Counted from the stretch's first letter, positions 45,609-56,275 are shown. The stretch is 64,000 nt of DNA from Triatoma infestans (GCA_011037195.1 JAAEAF010003133.1:37019-101018), one strand, 5' to 3'. Numbers and translations are program-made. Notes: generated by a model from the sequence alone, not told the origin.

Positions 45609-46102
45609 CTTTCTCTTACTCTTTGTTAGAGAAAGTATTGGGTCCGTGACGAAATTTTCAAAATTTAGTTCACCGGAAATCATATTTTTAAAGTACGAAA
45701 TAAACGTTTTTAGCGATTGATCTTTATCCTCTTTCCATCCCACCCTCTCTGTGAGTGTTCTTTTACTTTCTCTAACTGCGCCCGCGCCTGATTTTCGAAA
45801 TTGAGTTTTTACCGGAAATTTCAACATTTAAAAAAAAATATTTTGAATAGTTACACGCGGAATTTGTGGGGTTAATTTCAAATTTTATATGTAGTTGGTT
45901 CAGTGTTTTTAGAGCGCTCTACTGGGCCATAATATAAACATCACTTCTTTGTCAAGATTAGTAGGTTGGTACTTATCCTCCACTACCTCTATATGTATGT
46001 TAAGACAAATATGTAAAATTTGAGTTTAACGTAAATTTATCATTTTATATATAATTTTGTATTAAAAGGAATAAGAGAAAGTCGGTGAGTGTTTCACACC
46101 GA
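45609..46102 (+). mobile_element. HINE-like element with two successive 5' ends
   Basis: The first 5' terminus ACTTTCTCTTACTC is at 45609, and a second, ACTTTCTCTAACTGC, is at about 45765. Each is followed by 5' material (CACCGGAAAT at about 45674, TTTTTACCGGAAATTTC at about 45807). One 3' end follows: GAATAAGAGAAAGTCGGTGAG with TCACACCGA before a T-run. Confidence 0.7.
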
Positions 46103-46104
46103 TT

Positions 46105-46640
46105 TTTTTTTTTCTTCTCGATAGGGAGGAATCGATAAGGATTTCCATCGTATCCATTTTTCGTAATTAATTGAATCGGAATTATATGATTGGGTGCCTG
46201 AATGTCTGCTGTGTACGAAAAAAATATCTTACCTCTTAATCAAATGCATCTATATATTTACGATCAATCAAGGCAATTCTTTTACCAGACAGCTCGCAGG
46301 AATTTCCAATAAGATGTATTTTAAGAGTGGGTGGTACTACGATAGCAACATCAAAATAATACAGCCGTAGAGGAAGCATGAAGAAATACTGGGACCTTAT
46401 GGTAAACTCTGGCATATAATCCCTTATCGCCAGCAATATTATAACAAATCTAGAATGTTTTTCACATGAAATCCCAGAGCAATAGTGTTATCATTGTAGA
46501 AATAAATAAGAGAAAATAAGAAAGACAATCTTGATTTTAAAGAGTTACTAGAGAACTGTGGCATTGGACTCCTCTTTAAATTGTTGTCTGCTTTCCAGAG
46601 CGACCCACTTGTAGTGTAACTGGTGAATGGATTGATTTAT
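46105..46640. other. Unassigned sequence
   Basis: No gene. Possible traces of LINE RNase H sequence just before repeat X (about 46600-46645) by similarity to the left flank of copy 1, but too weak to call. Confidence 0.35.
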
Positions 46641-46644
46641 GTTC

Positions 46645-47085
46645 TTAGTGCAGCCTGAGCGGCTTTGAAAAGGTAGAGATTTTAAGAATTTATAGAAAAG
46701 TTTAAGTGAGTAAGTTGTTAGACTTTATTATTAGACTTTTAACTATGATTAAAAAGAAACTAAACGAGCTAAACTAGGATAAATAAATGAAATAAGAGAG
46801 TGACAGAGTAGACTATTTCATAAACTGTACGAGTAAGACTGGAATGTAGACTGACTGTCTAAAACTGCGTGAATATGACTGCATGTAGATTAACTTTTCA
46901 TTTTTGGCCTGCTCATTTTTGGCCTGCTAAATAGGCGCATTTCAAAGGGGGGAAATTACAATAGAGTTGGCCAAGTGCTTTGTCTTTCACTATCTATTCC
47001 TGGTACCATTTTTGCCAGCCAACTGTCCAACTTTTCCTTTAAACTGATATTTAACTCTCTTGCTTCTTGCTTCCATCATACGACC
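46645..47085. repeat. Interspersed repeat X, copy 2
   Basis: Same order of shared words as 35885-36340. It contains a tandem duplication of TCATTTTTGGCCTGCT (near 46898-46930). Unknown family. Confidence 0.65.
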
Positions 47086-47089
47086 CCTC

Positions 47090-47870
47090 TATTTATTGTT
47101 AAGGCGAACTAAATATTTCCTCAAAATCCCAACTAAAATAAAATTCTGTAATTTTGTTGAACCGTATGAAAACGTAAGGGAATCGTTTAAGATTCATTTT
47201 TTTTTTTTCTCAAATCTTGAAACAATTTCTCAGTATTGTTTATAATTTTTTTCTCGTTAAAACAAACAGAATTGCTATTTGTCCCAAGGAAAACTAACCA
47301 GGAGAAGATGAGGTGCAGATAGTAGATAAACGCTGCAACTAAAAAAAAAAAAAAAAAAGCCCAAATAAGGTAAACGTACTAGTTTCAAATAAACATAAAA
47401 GGACAATCGGTGAAGATCAAAGGTTTAAAATAAAAAAAGAGAAGGGCGACAGAAAAGAACTACAAAGAATGTTGTAAACTAGGGGAGATAATAGAAAATG
47501 TGCTTTGCACACAAACACACACTCACCCCCACCATTAAACCAACTTTTACATACAAACTAACTAGTTTCTTAAATTTAAAAAAAAAAAATCCTATTACCA
47601 ACTTGAAATTCCAGCTCGCCTGTTGCGAATATTTTAATGGGCTCCGTAATTAACTAAATATTTCTCATTTTGGATTTTACATGTATATACGTTTTATTAG
47701 CATCAACTCATTAATCAGATTAGTCATTTTGTTTTAATCTAGTAGTTCTGTTGCCACAAATAAGGCAAATTTATTCTGAAATGGTTAAGTTGGCTATCTT
47801 GATATTGTGGGTCAGTCTGTAATAACCGTTTAGGGCGATCGTGATATGATTTTTGCTGTGACAATATTGT
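47090..47870. other. Unassigned AT-rich sequence
   Basis: Contains an A-run of about 18 at 47341-47358. No gene or repeat recognised. Confidence 0.4.
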
Positions 47871-47872
47871 GT

Positions 47873-48065
47873 ATTTTACTTTCCCTTATTGCTGTTATGT
47901 CCAATTTCCGGAACTTGAGTTTTCCTTCACAAATACATGTTTTTCTGAAGAAAGGGTGAATCTACCACTTTAGTGATTACTTTTTTTCCTTTTCACGATT
48001 TTTTTCGAAAACGGCTCAATTTTAGAAAAATTAACAGGATCGTGATATTTCCTTTTACCAGTGAG
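47873..48065 (+). mobile_element. HINE-like pieces in opposite orientations
   Basis: A plus-strand 5' piece (TTTACTTTCCCTTATTGCTG, TCCAATTTCCGGAACTTGAG, CGAAAACGGCTCAA) runs into an antisense 5' piece (GGATCGTGATATTTCC, TTTTACCAGTGAGTAAG). The pogo-like element starts at the TA of the latter. Confidence 0.55.
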
Positions 48066-48067
48066 TA

Positions 48068-49188
48068 AGGGTGGGTAGGGCTTGTTGTTACAAATTTCAG
48101 TTAACATTTTTCAATTGATGAAAATTGATTAATTTGTAGTCTCATTTATATCTACTAATAATACATATTTTCGAGATGTTTCAAAATGAAGTAACATTTA
48201 AAAAATTCAAATACTATTAAAATGCGTATACAATAACAACGTGCCCTTCGGTGGGGGGTAAGTTACATGCGGAGGGTAAGTTGTTACAATGTATAAAATA
48301 CATGTTTGGGTATTTATTTTAAGGAAATAAACTGAAATATGTTCAATAAACAAATTATCAGATCTTTATTTTAATAATAATAGCAGCTTCATTATGATCT
48401 AAGCATGGATTATTACAAATTTAAATGCTTCAGCATTCATTATCTTTCTATTCACTGTCACTACGCATCTCTAAGTCCGAGTTACAATTGTGGCAAATAA
48501 ATCTAGGGTCATTTTTAACACATTTTTAATGGGCCCATCTTTTGCACTATTCAACCCAATTTTCTCCACCTTTTGACTGCGACCATGGTTTTAGACATTT
48601 CAGGCACATCCAGTCCTCATCTTCTTCGCCGGAACTTGTTGGTGGCAAATTATTTTTTTTGATTCTTGTTCGCAGCTTTGCAAACACAGATTTTCTTTTT
48701 TTTTTTGAATTGATAAATTTTTCGTTTTTTTCTTTTTGGTTTCATTTCTTTTAAGTCTGCCGTGATTTGATTTAAGATATGTAGTAGGGCAAGTTGTTAC
48801 ACCAAGTTGTTACACCAATGCTCCAACCAAGTGTAACAACTAACGGCGCTGACGCTATTTTACTAATTAATCCGTAAACACATAGGTCAAATAATACTAG
48901 CGCAACCAACCATGTTAGATTGAAATTATTGTTAAGGATGTATGAATTAACAGCATAAGTATGAAAGCCTTACCTTTAGTAGTTTTCAGATCACAGCTTT
49001 CGGTTTCAATAATAAAATATAGCTTTCACTATGTATTTCGAGGAAAATCACTTAATGCCGCCATATGCACAGAATCTTAGCGAGAACAAACAGCACTGGC
49101 ATATCTCTCAACTTTGACCACTTAGGAAGGTGCTTCTCTCAGCCGATTTTTTAAAAATTACAATGTAACAACAAGCCCCACCCTCCCC
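48068..49188. mobile_element. Pogo/Tigger-like DNA transposon, internally decayed
   Basis: Terminal inverted repeats: AGGGTGGGTAGGGCTTGTTG at 48068, and on the other strand GGGGAGGGTGGGGCTTGTTG ending at 49188, both continuing TTACA. TA dinucleotides at 48066-48067 and 49189-49190 fit a TA target duplication. Copies of GTTGTTACA recur inside (about 48274, 48789, 48801, and inverted at about 48831), which may be transposase binding sites. The coding part is the C-terminal fragment on the minus strand. Confidence 0.75.
48448..48697 (-). pseudogene. Transposase C-terminus with zinc-binding tail (pogo/Tigger-like)
   Basis: The minus frame reads RKSVFAKLRTRIKKNN, PPTSSGEEDEDWMCLKCLKP, WSQSKGGENWVE, then stop, CKRWAH, stop, KCVKNDPRFICHNCNSDLE and a natural-looking end. 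The W-x-C-x2-C ... W-V-E-C-x2-C-x-x-W-x-H ... C-x2-C arrangement is the cysteine/histidine-rich tail of many pogo/Tigger/Jerky-type DDE transposases. Two in-frame stops fall inside the zinc motif, and the HTH and DDE domains are absent within the 1.1-kb element. It is a dead, deleted copy and could only move with a helper transposase. Confidence 0.7.
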
Positions 49189-49194
49189 TAAATG

Positions 49195-50130
49195 AAAGTG
49201 AAAATTTTCACGATTGCGAACAGGTGTTATTATATTTTCTGCGATTCTGAAGGACACAATGAACCAGAATCTGAACCTTCTCCAAATACTGGTGGCTAAA
49301 TACAATGCAACAACATATTGCAACAAACACTTAATTATCCATCCAATTTAAGGGGGTCGTTCACCTTCATTAAACTCAAACCAATACTAAACTACAAGTT
49401 CCTCCCCCCCCCCCCCAAATCATTACTAAATATTGCCTAAAAATGAAACACGTATACATACATACATACATGGGACCAATCAACCAGAAGATAAATTAAA
49501 AAGCAACACCATAAATAGGCACCTTTAAATTCACTGCTAATTTTACGACTGGAGTTTTTAGTTACTTTTTTTTCAACTATTCCCACTTCCCGTCTTAAAA
49601 TTATTACTAAATTATTACCAATCAATGGGGCTAATTTGTTTTTTAAGTAATTTTCACTAATGTTTAAAAAAAAAAAAAAAACTAAAAAAGGATTTCTATT
49701 TATTTTATAATTGAAGTAAATTAGTTGTTTTATGCGCTGGTGTAGTTTTTACGTTTAACACGTCGCGTGTTTTTTTTTTTAACTTTCTTATTTTGTTGTT
49801 CAGTTGTGTTATTTTGGAAAAAATATACTGCATAAATATATAAATTTAATAAATAATAAGTATAAAGTATTAAATCATCGCCGGTGAAGTAAAGGGACAA
49901 AAAAAAAAAGCAAGCAAACCTTATAAACTAATATAACTAATAAATTATAAAGACAAGCGATATTTTTATTTAAATAAAAATGGGTGATAAATATATCAAA
50001 CTATTTTACAATCGTATAAAGCAATCTCTAAACTAATATACATATTAAAGTCCTCTATATGAACATAATTCTATATTTACTGAATGAGTGAAAGTGTTTG
50101 TGAGAGGAATAACAAATAAATAAACAAATC
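49195..50130. other. Unassigned AT-rich sequence
   Basis: C-run near 49403-49416 and A-run near 49667-49682. No gene recognised. Confidence 0.4.
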
Positions 50131-50173
50131 AGGTGTGAATGACTCACATAACTTTCTCTTACTGCTGTTAGTA

Positions 50174-50687
50174 TAGTGGGGGGTGAAAAGTTCTCGGCCT
50201 AATAGTGAAAATGAGTTTTTTTATTTTACCTTAAAAATGCATTTATTTCTCAATGTAGTCTTCCTTTAGTTCAATATACTTTTCTAACGTTTCTCCAAAG
50301 CTTTCTCATACTGAGTTCGTGTAAAATGTGCCATACACTTTCTTCTACAGCCTTAGCTATCTCATACACCTTTAATTGTCCGTTCATCTAGTACCATATT
50401 GTGTATCCTCTCGATATTTTCTACGATAGTTGCAGTTTTTGGCCGTACTTCACGTGGGTCATTTTCAGTTGATGTATGACCACGTTTAAACGCTAAGCTC
50501 CTCTTTTTTTTCCTATTGATAACGAAGATACAGACTCCTAATACTGAATTTCTATTGGCGACAAAAACCATCGAAAACGAAGAATTTCATGTGAGAACGG
50601 TATTTAATAGCCGTATACAAAACAATTTGTCTGATCAAATTCACATTTGATAATTACTTTTGCGGAGAACATTTCACCTTGCCCTAG
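50174..50687 (-). mobile_element. Internally deleted mariner
   Basis: Inverted ends TAGTGGGGGGTGAAAAG...CTCGGCC (50174) and, from the right, TAGGGCAAGGTGAAATG...CTCCGC (ending 50687), flanked by TA at 50172-50173 and 50688-50689. Only transposase termini remain inside, so about two thirds of the gene have been lost. Confidence 0.8.
50243..50571 (-). pseudogene. Mariner transposase, N-terminal HTH joined to extreme C-terminus
   Basis: On the minus strand GHTSTENDPREVRPKTATIV and ERIHNMVLDERTIKG match the second helix-turn-helix region (RSGRP.T...E.I..I...V..DRR.....IA) of mariner transposases. A stop follows at about 50362, but in shifted frames YEIAKAV and ESVWHILHEL continue it to about 50320. 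Immediately after, TLEKYIELKEDYIEK and a stop (50243-50296) is the typical C-terminal end. The catalytic DD34D core lies in the deleted part. DNA binding may once have been possible, but no enzyme can be made. Confidence 0.85.
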
Positions 50688-50741
50688 TAATTGGGTAATA
50701 TAGAATGATAAATTTATTTTAAACTCAAATTTTATATATTT

Positions 50742-50880
50742 ATTTGCCTTGATGTCTTGAAAGAAGAAAGATTGTCGTTCTGCGTAAGTGACTAGAACAG
50801 AAGTATTGAATGTAGGTATGTCGTGTGTGTAAGCCGTAAACAGGATAGGGCTAAGAACACAGCCTTGACGACCCTTAAAT
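50742..50880 (-). pseudogene. Jockey-type reverse transcriptase fragment
   Basis: The minus frame reads GRQGCVLSPILFTAYTHDIP then FNTSVLVTYAER. These are the G.PQGCVLSP.LF motif and the YADD active site, the latter mutated to YAER, so the catalytic aspartates are lost. Only about 45 codons are preserved. It begins just beyond the HINE-like fragment. Confidence 0.8.
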
Positions 50881-50884
50881 ATAT

Positions 50885-51476
50885 AATAGAAATTGCAAGA
50901 AAAATTTAAACAATATTTGTCAATTTAGAATTAGTGAGAGTTTTACTGAAGGCAAGAAAATTGTGAGAGTATTTCATTAAACTATTTTTTTAATAACAAA
51001 AAGTCCCCACCAAAAAAAAAAAAAAAATCAACTTACTGGATAATTAAAATATCAAACAGGTATGATGCAATTATATGGCCAATTGAAAGCTGGCCTTTAC
51101 ACTAATAGTCGTCGTTATATGAAGTTACTAGTAGTAATCTTCTGGGAAGGCCTTTTAAAAAACAGCTAACAGATATTTAATACAACTTTAATATTTTAAT
51201 ATGGATTTAGAACGTTCTCTTACTTATATCGCTTGCGTTATTAATAACAAACAACCTTTAATGCAGTTTAATTATCTAACCAATATAAATTCAATTATGT
51301 CAAATCTTGCCGCGAGAGGAAATATTTAATTATATATCATGTCTCTTTTTTCGCTTTAATTATTTCGATGACAGTTAATTTTAAATTGTCAATAACGTTG
51401 CGCTTTTATTATATATATTTTTTTTTTTTTGTATGTATTCGTAACTGATGGAAATACTAAATAAAATAATTAAAAA
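50885..51476. other. Unassigned AT-rich sequence
   Basis: Nothing recognised. Confidence 0.4.
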
Positions 51477-51926
51477 ATCATTTCGTGAGATAGTTCACTT
51501 CAACACAATGTTTTTGTTACACTCGACACTTGTGGTTTGTATGTGCGGGAGGTTATAAGGTTATGTTACTGTGTGTGAGTGTGTGTGTGTATTTAATGGC
51601 AAAAATGGAATTATTATAAATTATGATTAGACATTAGAAAATGTGTATAATAAATAATAGCATGTTTTGAAGGATTATACACTATTTTAGACATTAGAAA
51701 ATAGTGTATAATAAATAGTATGTTTTGAAAGGATTATACACTATTTTCTAATGTCTAATCGTAATTTATAATAATTCCATTTCGTCATTAAACACACATA
51801 TAGTAACATAACTTTATAACCTCACCGTACATACATTCCATCAACAAACTAACAAGTGTCGAGTGTAACAGAAACATTGTGTTGAAGTGACTAGAGAATT
51901 CACTTCAACAAAGAGCACGAAATGAT
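51477..51926. mobile_element. Fold-back (long inverted repeat) element
   Basis: Outer ends ATCATTTCGTG (51477-51487) and CACGAAATGAT (51916-51926) are exact complements. Further in, CACTTCAACACAATG (51497) matches CATTGTGTTGAAGTG (51877-51891), and pairing continues to about 51655/51740. The centre holds two direct copies of a segment with GACATTAGAAAAT and GTATAATAAATA. The right arm has an extra inverted piece (CTAGAGAATTCACTTCAACA). This is a non-coding MITE or fold-back type element; the transposase family is unknown. Confidence 0.8.
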
Positions 51927-52039
51927 GAAAATTTATTCTGATGGATGAAAATGGCGAAACCGGTCCAGGAATGTGAGAAATATGCATGCTTCATTCGGAT
52001 AAAATACACCAGATGTTATCCAGCATTGCGGACCCTTCC

Positions 52040-52340
52040 ATATAACAGTGTACTGTGACACTAAAAGAGATTAAAAACTCTGAGAAATCTCAGAATCTGG
52101 GAAGGTTCTGAGGAGGGTATCACATCTTCCTCCAACAACTGGTAACTACTTCCCAGGCTTTCAAATCGTAGTATTACAGTCCATTAGAGGAGGTGTATTG
52201 GAGACTCCTTTTGAGAATCCTTTTCCGCCCAGAATCTGTAGGTGCCGTCGTGTTCTACGCCCAGCTTCTTCAGATGCCCCCTGACGCACACTTCAGATCT
52301 TTTCTGGTTATAACCACCCAGATAGGTCTTAGCTTGCATT
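52040..52340 (-). pseudogene. LINE 3' end, family Q
   Basis: The minus frame reads QAKTYLGGYNQKRSEVCVRG, HLKKLGVEHDGTYRFWAEKD and KESPIHLL, then EEDVIPSSEPSQILRFLRVF in another frame. It is the post-RNase-H tail of an I-type LINE with both Cys of C-x2-C mutated (Tyr and Trp). It aligns with 59860-60400, where the motif is intact. Confidence 0.75.
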
Positions 52341-52344
52341 TTAC

Positions 52345-53950
52345 TAGTTCTAATTGTCTTAACTCCCTTCAAACATTACAATCCTTACTAGTTGTTTATG
52401 TTACCTCCAATTTATATGAGTTATATGAGACCATTAATAACATGTTTAATTAAACCGTCGGTGTTTTTATGGAGAAAATCGCAGAAAACTGGAGGAAACA
52501 ACTGATCAGTAAAGTCGTGACGAAAGGCGTGACGAAGAGGATCATAGTAAGAATATGGATGTATGGAATTTTTATAACAGGTTTTGATAACTTCTTAGGT
52601 CTAAGTCAGTTTTAATTGTTTAGTAGGGCGCATTGACAATGGTTCTAAAGATTCTGGATACATTTGTACGTTAGAACACATATTTTTGAACCCACAGTTC
52701 ATTCCGTATGCCCAAATAAATTTTAAAATTGCTATATAGACGAATATTTTTGGTTTGTAGGTTAAGTTTCACTGCCCCAGAAGTCTTTTGAGTAGTTTAA
52801 ATCGTTGGTTAAGTTCTTTTCTTTTGAGTCCTTTGTGTGAATTCCATGGACCAAACTTTTTGTCATTTATAAAGATTACATCATTTTTCATCATTGCATA
52901 ATTTACTTTGTAGATTTGTTTTGCGTTTAAAGTTTTGTATTTATGCAATAGCCTGGCTAAACGTTTTATTTTAATTTATGTTTTGTTTTTTTAAGTATTA
53001 ATAAATTTAGTCCCTCCTTAAAAATAAGTAGCTTTGTCACTACAAATATATCATAAATCTTACTTTACCAACCAGTGTTTACATATCCAATTATTATACG
53101 AGAATTTGTCATGTGTTTTTCCCCCTTCTTGTGGCTTAAAGTATACGCTAGCAGATTTAAGGCCGGTTATAACCTTACCAGTTGGCCAGCAGTAGCAGGT
53201 TAAGCAAGTTATCTGGCGTTACGTGCGTGTTTACATTAGTAACGCCCCACGTTGACGCACAAAACAGTTACACTAGTGAGCTATTTTACTAATCGAGTGA
53301 TTCTTATCTCTTTGTGTTATTCAACAAATATTTTGTGTATTATGTAAATTTTGTATTTGTAAAAGTCAAGTATAATGTAAACATAACATAATTTATTGAA
53401 AATTTAAAGAATTGGTCCGCCCAAAAAAAAGAACTTTTTCGGCATCCTTTGATGTTGACTGAATTGTTGATTAATTTGTGAGATTAAGATACTTTTTTTT
53501 TTTTAATGATTAAGATTAAAAGTTTCTGTTTTGACTTAAGATACACCATCAATGTTAAACAAAATTCATTTAGTTCTTCGTTTAAAAAACTTTATATTCA
53601 TTACGATGGAAGATTAAGCGTATACGACCAACTGTGAGCCGACAATGTATGTCTCAGATTATCATGCGTACGATCGACTTCTAAAAAATTCATTTTAAAA
53701 AGATTCTGGGTTAGAAATTCTCGTAAATTGCCACATCAGATTATTTCAAGGGCCCATGAACATATTTACTCGATATAATAATGAGAATTTGAATATAACG
53801 CTAAAATCCTGAGAAAATGAAGAAAATCAATTCAATTTGCAAATTTTCTGAATATTTCTTCTCAGTTTTCCACAGTTTTCTCAATACCATTAAATTTCTT
53901 TAAACTGACTTTAATAACTATTCATTTGAAGACTTTAGTTTGATTTTTCC
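52345..53950. other. Unassigned AT-rich sequence with small HINE-like traces
   Basis: A short antisense HINE-like piece lies at about 52450-52535 (AAACCGTCGGTG...GAGAAAATCGCAGAAAACTG). Degraded plus-strand modules are visible at about 53815-53950. No gene. Confidence 0.4.
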
Positions 53951-53958
53951 ATCAAGCA

Positions 53959-54294
53959 TTACAGTGCATCTTCTGCCTGCTGTATAAAATTAAAAACAAT
54001 TAAATATAGGGGAATAATGAACTGAACTACAAAACAAGCCCATCTAATGGTATTTTCAGCACGATAAAAGGGTCGCAATTCATTCAGAAATTCCGAGTAC
54101 TGATGGATGAGATTCGAGCAAATTTTATTGAAGTCACTTAGATCATCAAAAATGGATGATGTTATTTTGGTAAACAATGAAGCGGTATTTCTATTACCGT
54201 CAAGTATAATCAATAATTGATATGAATGAGTAACAGAAAGTATATGACTTCGATTTCCAACACTTATGATCTTACAACGTATCGTAGTTAACAT
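53959..54294 (-). other. 111-codon open frame of unknown nature
   Basis: A Met-initiated frame with balanced composition. It has one hydrophobic stretch near the C-terminus (WACFVVQFIIPLYLIVFNFI, about residues 85-104) that could span a membrane. A stop lies just upstream of the ATG in frame. It is not inside any repeat family I defined. I do not recognise the protein. It could be an exon remnant of a membrane protein or a chance frame. Confidence 0.25.
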
Positions 54295-54394
54295 TATTCA
54301 GTGATTACTGATTTTTCAAGATTTATTAATAACGTTAATGTATTAATCCTTTAATCAGTATTACTTTATTTAGTTAATGTATTAATCCCTAGTT

Positions 54395-54560
54395 AAATCA
54401 GTTAGTGTGAAAAACTAAGTTTGCTTTGTGCAAGTCTGTGTTGTCACACTATCTGAAAAACGCATCCTGAAGATGGGCGAACGCCCGAAACCGGTCGATG
54501 ACCACAAAATGAAGCATGCTACCACGGAAATTGTCTCTGATGTTAACCGAGTATATTCGG
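54395..54560 (+). repeat. Hammerhead-like interspersed repeat, type 1
   Basis: Matches the insertion at 57362-57560 in inverse orientation: GTGTGAAAAACT, TTTGCTTTGTGCAAGTCTGT, then the motif at 54463-54500, and CATGCTACCACGGAAATTGT. It ends near 54555. Confidence 0.65.
54463..54500 (+). ncRNA. Hammerhead-ribozyme-like motif, type 1
   Basis: Order: CATC (stem I strand), CTGAAGA (fits the CUGANGA core), one extra T, GGGC-GAAC-GCCC hairpin (stem II), GAA, then the six-base palindrome ACCGGT (possible stem III, likely dimeric), C, and GATG closing stem I with CATC. The extra T after CTGAAGA departs from the canonical form. Such minimal motifs with palindromic stem III are known from Penelope-like retroelements. 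Confidence 0.5.
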
Positions 54561-54897
54561 TCAGTTTAAACTTACAAAAAAGAATTTGCCCGAATTAACT
54601 CGGGCAATATTTTTCTGAATATAATGTGAATATTTGTCCTATTTATTATTTTGATTTTTATAACTTGCACTAATTACTGTTTTATTTCATTTAGTCGTGG
54701 TGGTAACTTCAACAAGAAATTGTACTTATATTATGTGCATTTTTTTTGGTTTCTAACTTTTCGATGTTTTTTTTTCCTTTTTAGTTTAGTTGTAATCCTT
54801 TCGGCATTTTATCATCAGTTATAGTAGATACTATGAGGTTTAAGCACGCTATACTATATTTAGCGTTATTAAAAAAGGTTATAATAATATAGGCACG

Positions 54898-55092
54898 ATG
54901 GATTTGGATAGCGATTACGAAGAAGAAATAGACTGTATTAGTGAATCTGACAGCGTAAGTCGTAATAGTTCTAGTTTGGAAAGTGAAGATGATGCTCCAT
55001 TATTACGAGAACAACTTTGGTGTGAAATAAATACTATAGTTGTGGCAAATCAATCGGATAGTAGATTTCTTTTTCAAGTGATTTTTGGGTAG
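54898..55092 (+). pseudogene. piggyBac-like transposase N-terminus, possible
   Basis: The frame starts MDLDSDYEEEIDCISESDSV, a strongly acidic Ser-rich start, then reads LWCEINTIVVANQSDSRFLF and stops. The acidic leader followed by a W-C-x-I ... RF-x-F block resembles the N-terminal part of PGBD4-type piggyBac transposases. The catalytic domain is absent downstream. No TTAA-flanked inverted ends were identified. It could also be a first exon of an unknown gene. Confidence 0.4.
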
Positions 55093-55099
55093 GTTTTTA

Positions 55100-56275
55100 T
55101 CAGAAAAATGCGACAGTGAAGTGGTTAATATGAGTGAAGGTGCTCTTAGATCCTGTAAGTTTTCTAGGGGAGTGCTGTAGTAGACCAAGGCGTTCCATCC
55201 TACCGTTTACACTCTGAGCGATACGCTCCAAGACGTGAGAAATCAATTATTAATACAGTTATTATACTCGGTCTAAAAAATATTATTTATTATTGAATTT
55301 AGCGCTATTTTATTAAATAGGGAGAATTTATTTAGGTTATAATTTAGAATAATTACAATGAAAAAGGCCACAAGATTATAAAATACCACATTAGTTACGT
55401 TATGTAAACTGTAATATGAACTATTACAGAAAATGAATCGCCTAGATATTTGCAAATGATTAATGAATTTTGTAAAAGTGACCGAAACAAATAAAATTAT
55501 ATTTCAATTATACACATAGTTCATTGAATATTATAAATTATAAATTACATTATATTATGACTGAATGACTTCTTTTCATTTCCATTCATGTCATAAAATG
55601 TTATTACATCTCAACTTACTTTATTTAATACAATACATTCAAAAGGCACTGTGGGTGGGAGTATTATTATTATTTTCAATAATAAAGAAGGCAGTGTTAC
55701 CAAGTGGAACAGTTAATTAGAGAATGATTAATTATCGTATTAATATTATCTCGTTTATTATAATATTGGCTAAGTGTTAATGTTTTAGAATATTATCTTT
55801 TTTATTATTACATTCATTAACCATTGGGATAATCTTTTATTTATTAATTATATTGTTTTTGTTATTGTTTATGAGAATAAGTATTCTAAAGTGGGTGTAA
55901 TAAAAATCATTATCAGATATACATCTCTCTTTAGATCTATCTGATTTCACAAGCTGAAAGTTTTGACTTTTGTTATATGTCATTTATAACCTGTCAGCCT
56001 TTCAGAACTAGTATCTCATGTTCTTAAGACATTTTCCTCATAACGTGGCCCCTGAGCACATCTTAACATTAAGCCAAATGTCCGTTCCGGGTATAATTAC
56101 AAGATACTGCCAGACACAAAGTTTTTCCGGCCGGTTAAATCGGGCCAGTGTTTAGCTGGAAGTATAGCTTTAGTTTTTTAAAAAATTTTGCTTTACCCCT
56201 TACAACACTAAATCGCCTAAATTACCTCACTTTGTATTTCCTTACAGCTTTTATTTACCATTTCAATTGATAAAT
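55100..56275. other. Unassigned AT-rich sequence
   Basis: No gene or clear repeat. Traces of an older element may lie around 55980-56210 but I cannot place them. Confidence 0.4.

Larger units (their letters stand above)
50132..50740 (-). mobile_element. HINE-like 3' end interrupted by a mariner
   Basis: Left of the mariner: GTGTGAATGACTCACATAAC and TTTCTCTTACTGCTGTTAG (hairpin and inverted-repeat complement). Right of it: ATAGAATGATAAATTTATTTT and AAACTCAAATTTTATATA, the normal continuation in other copies. The mariner sits at the TA in GTTA-G-TA. Confidence 0.75.
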
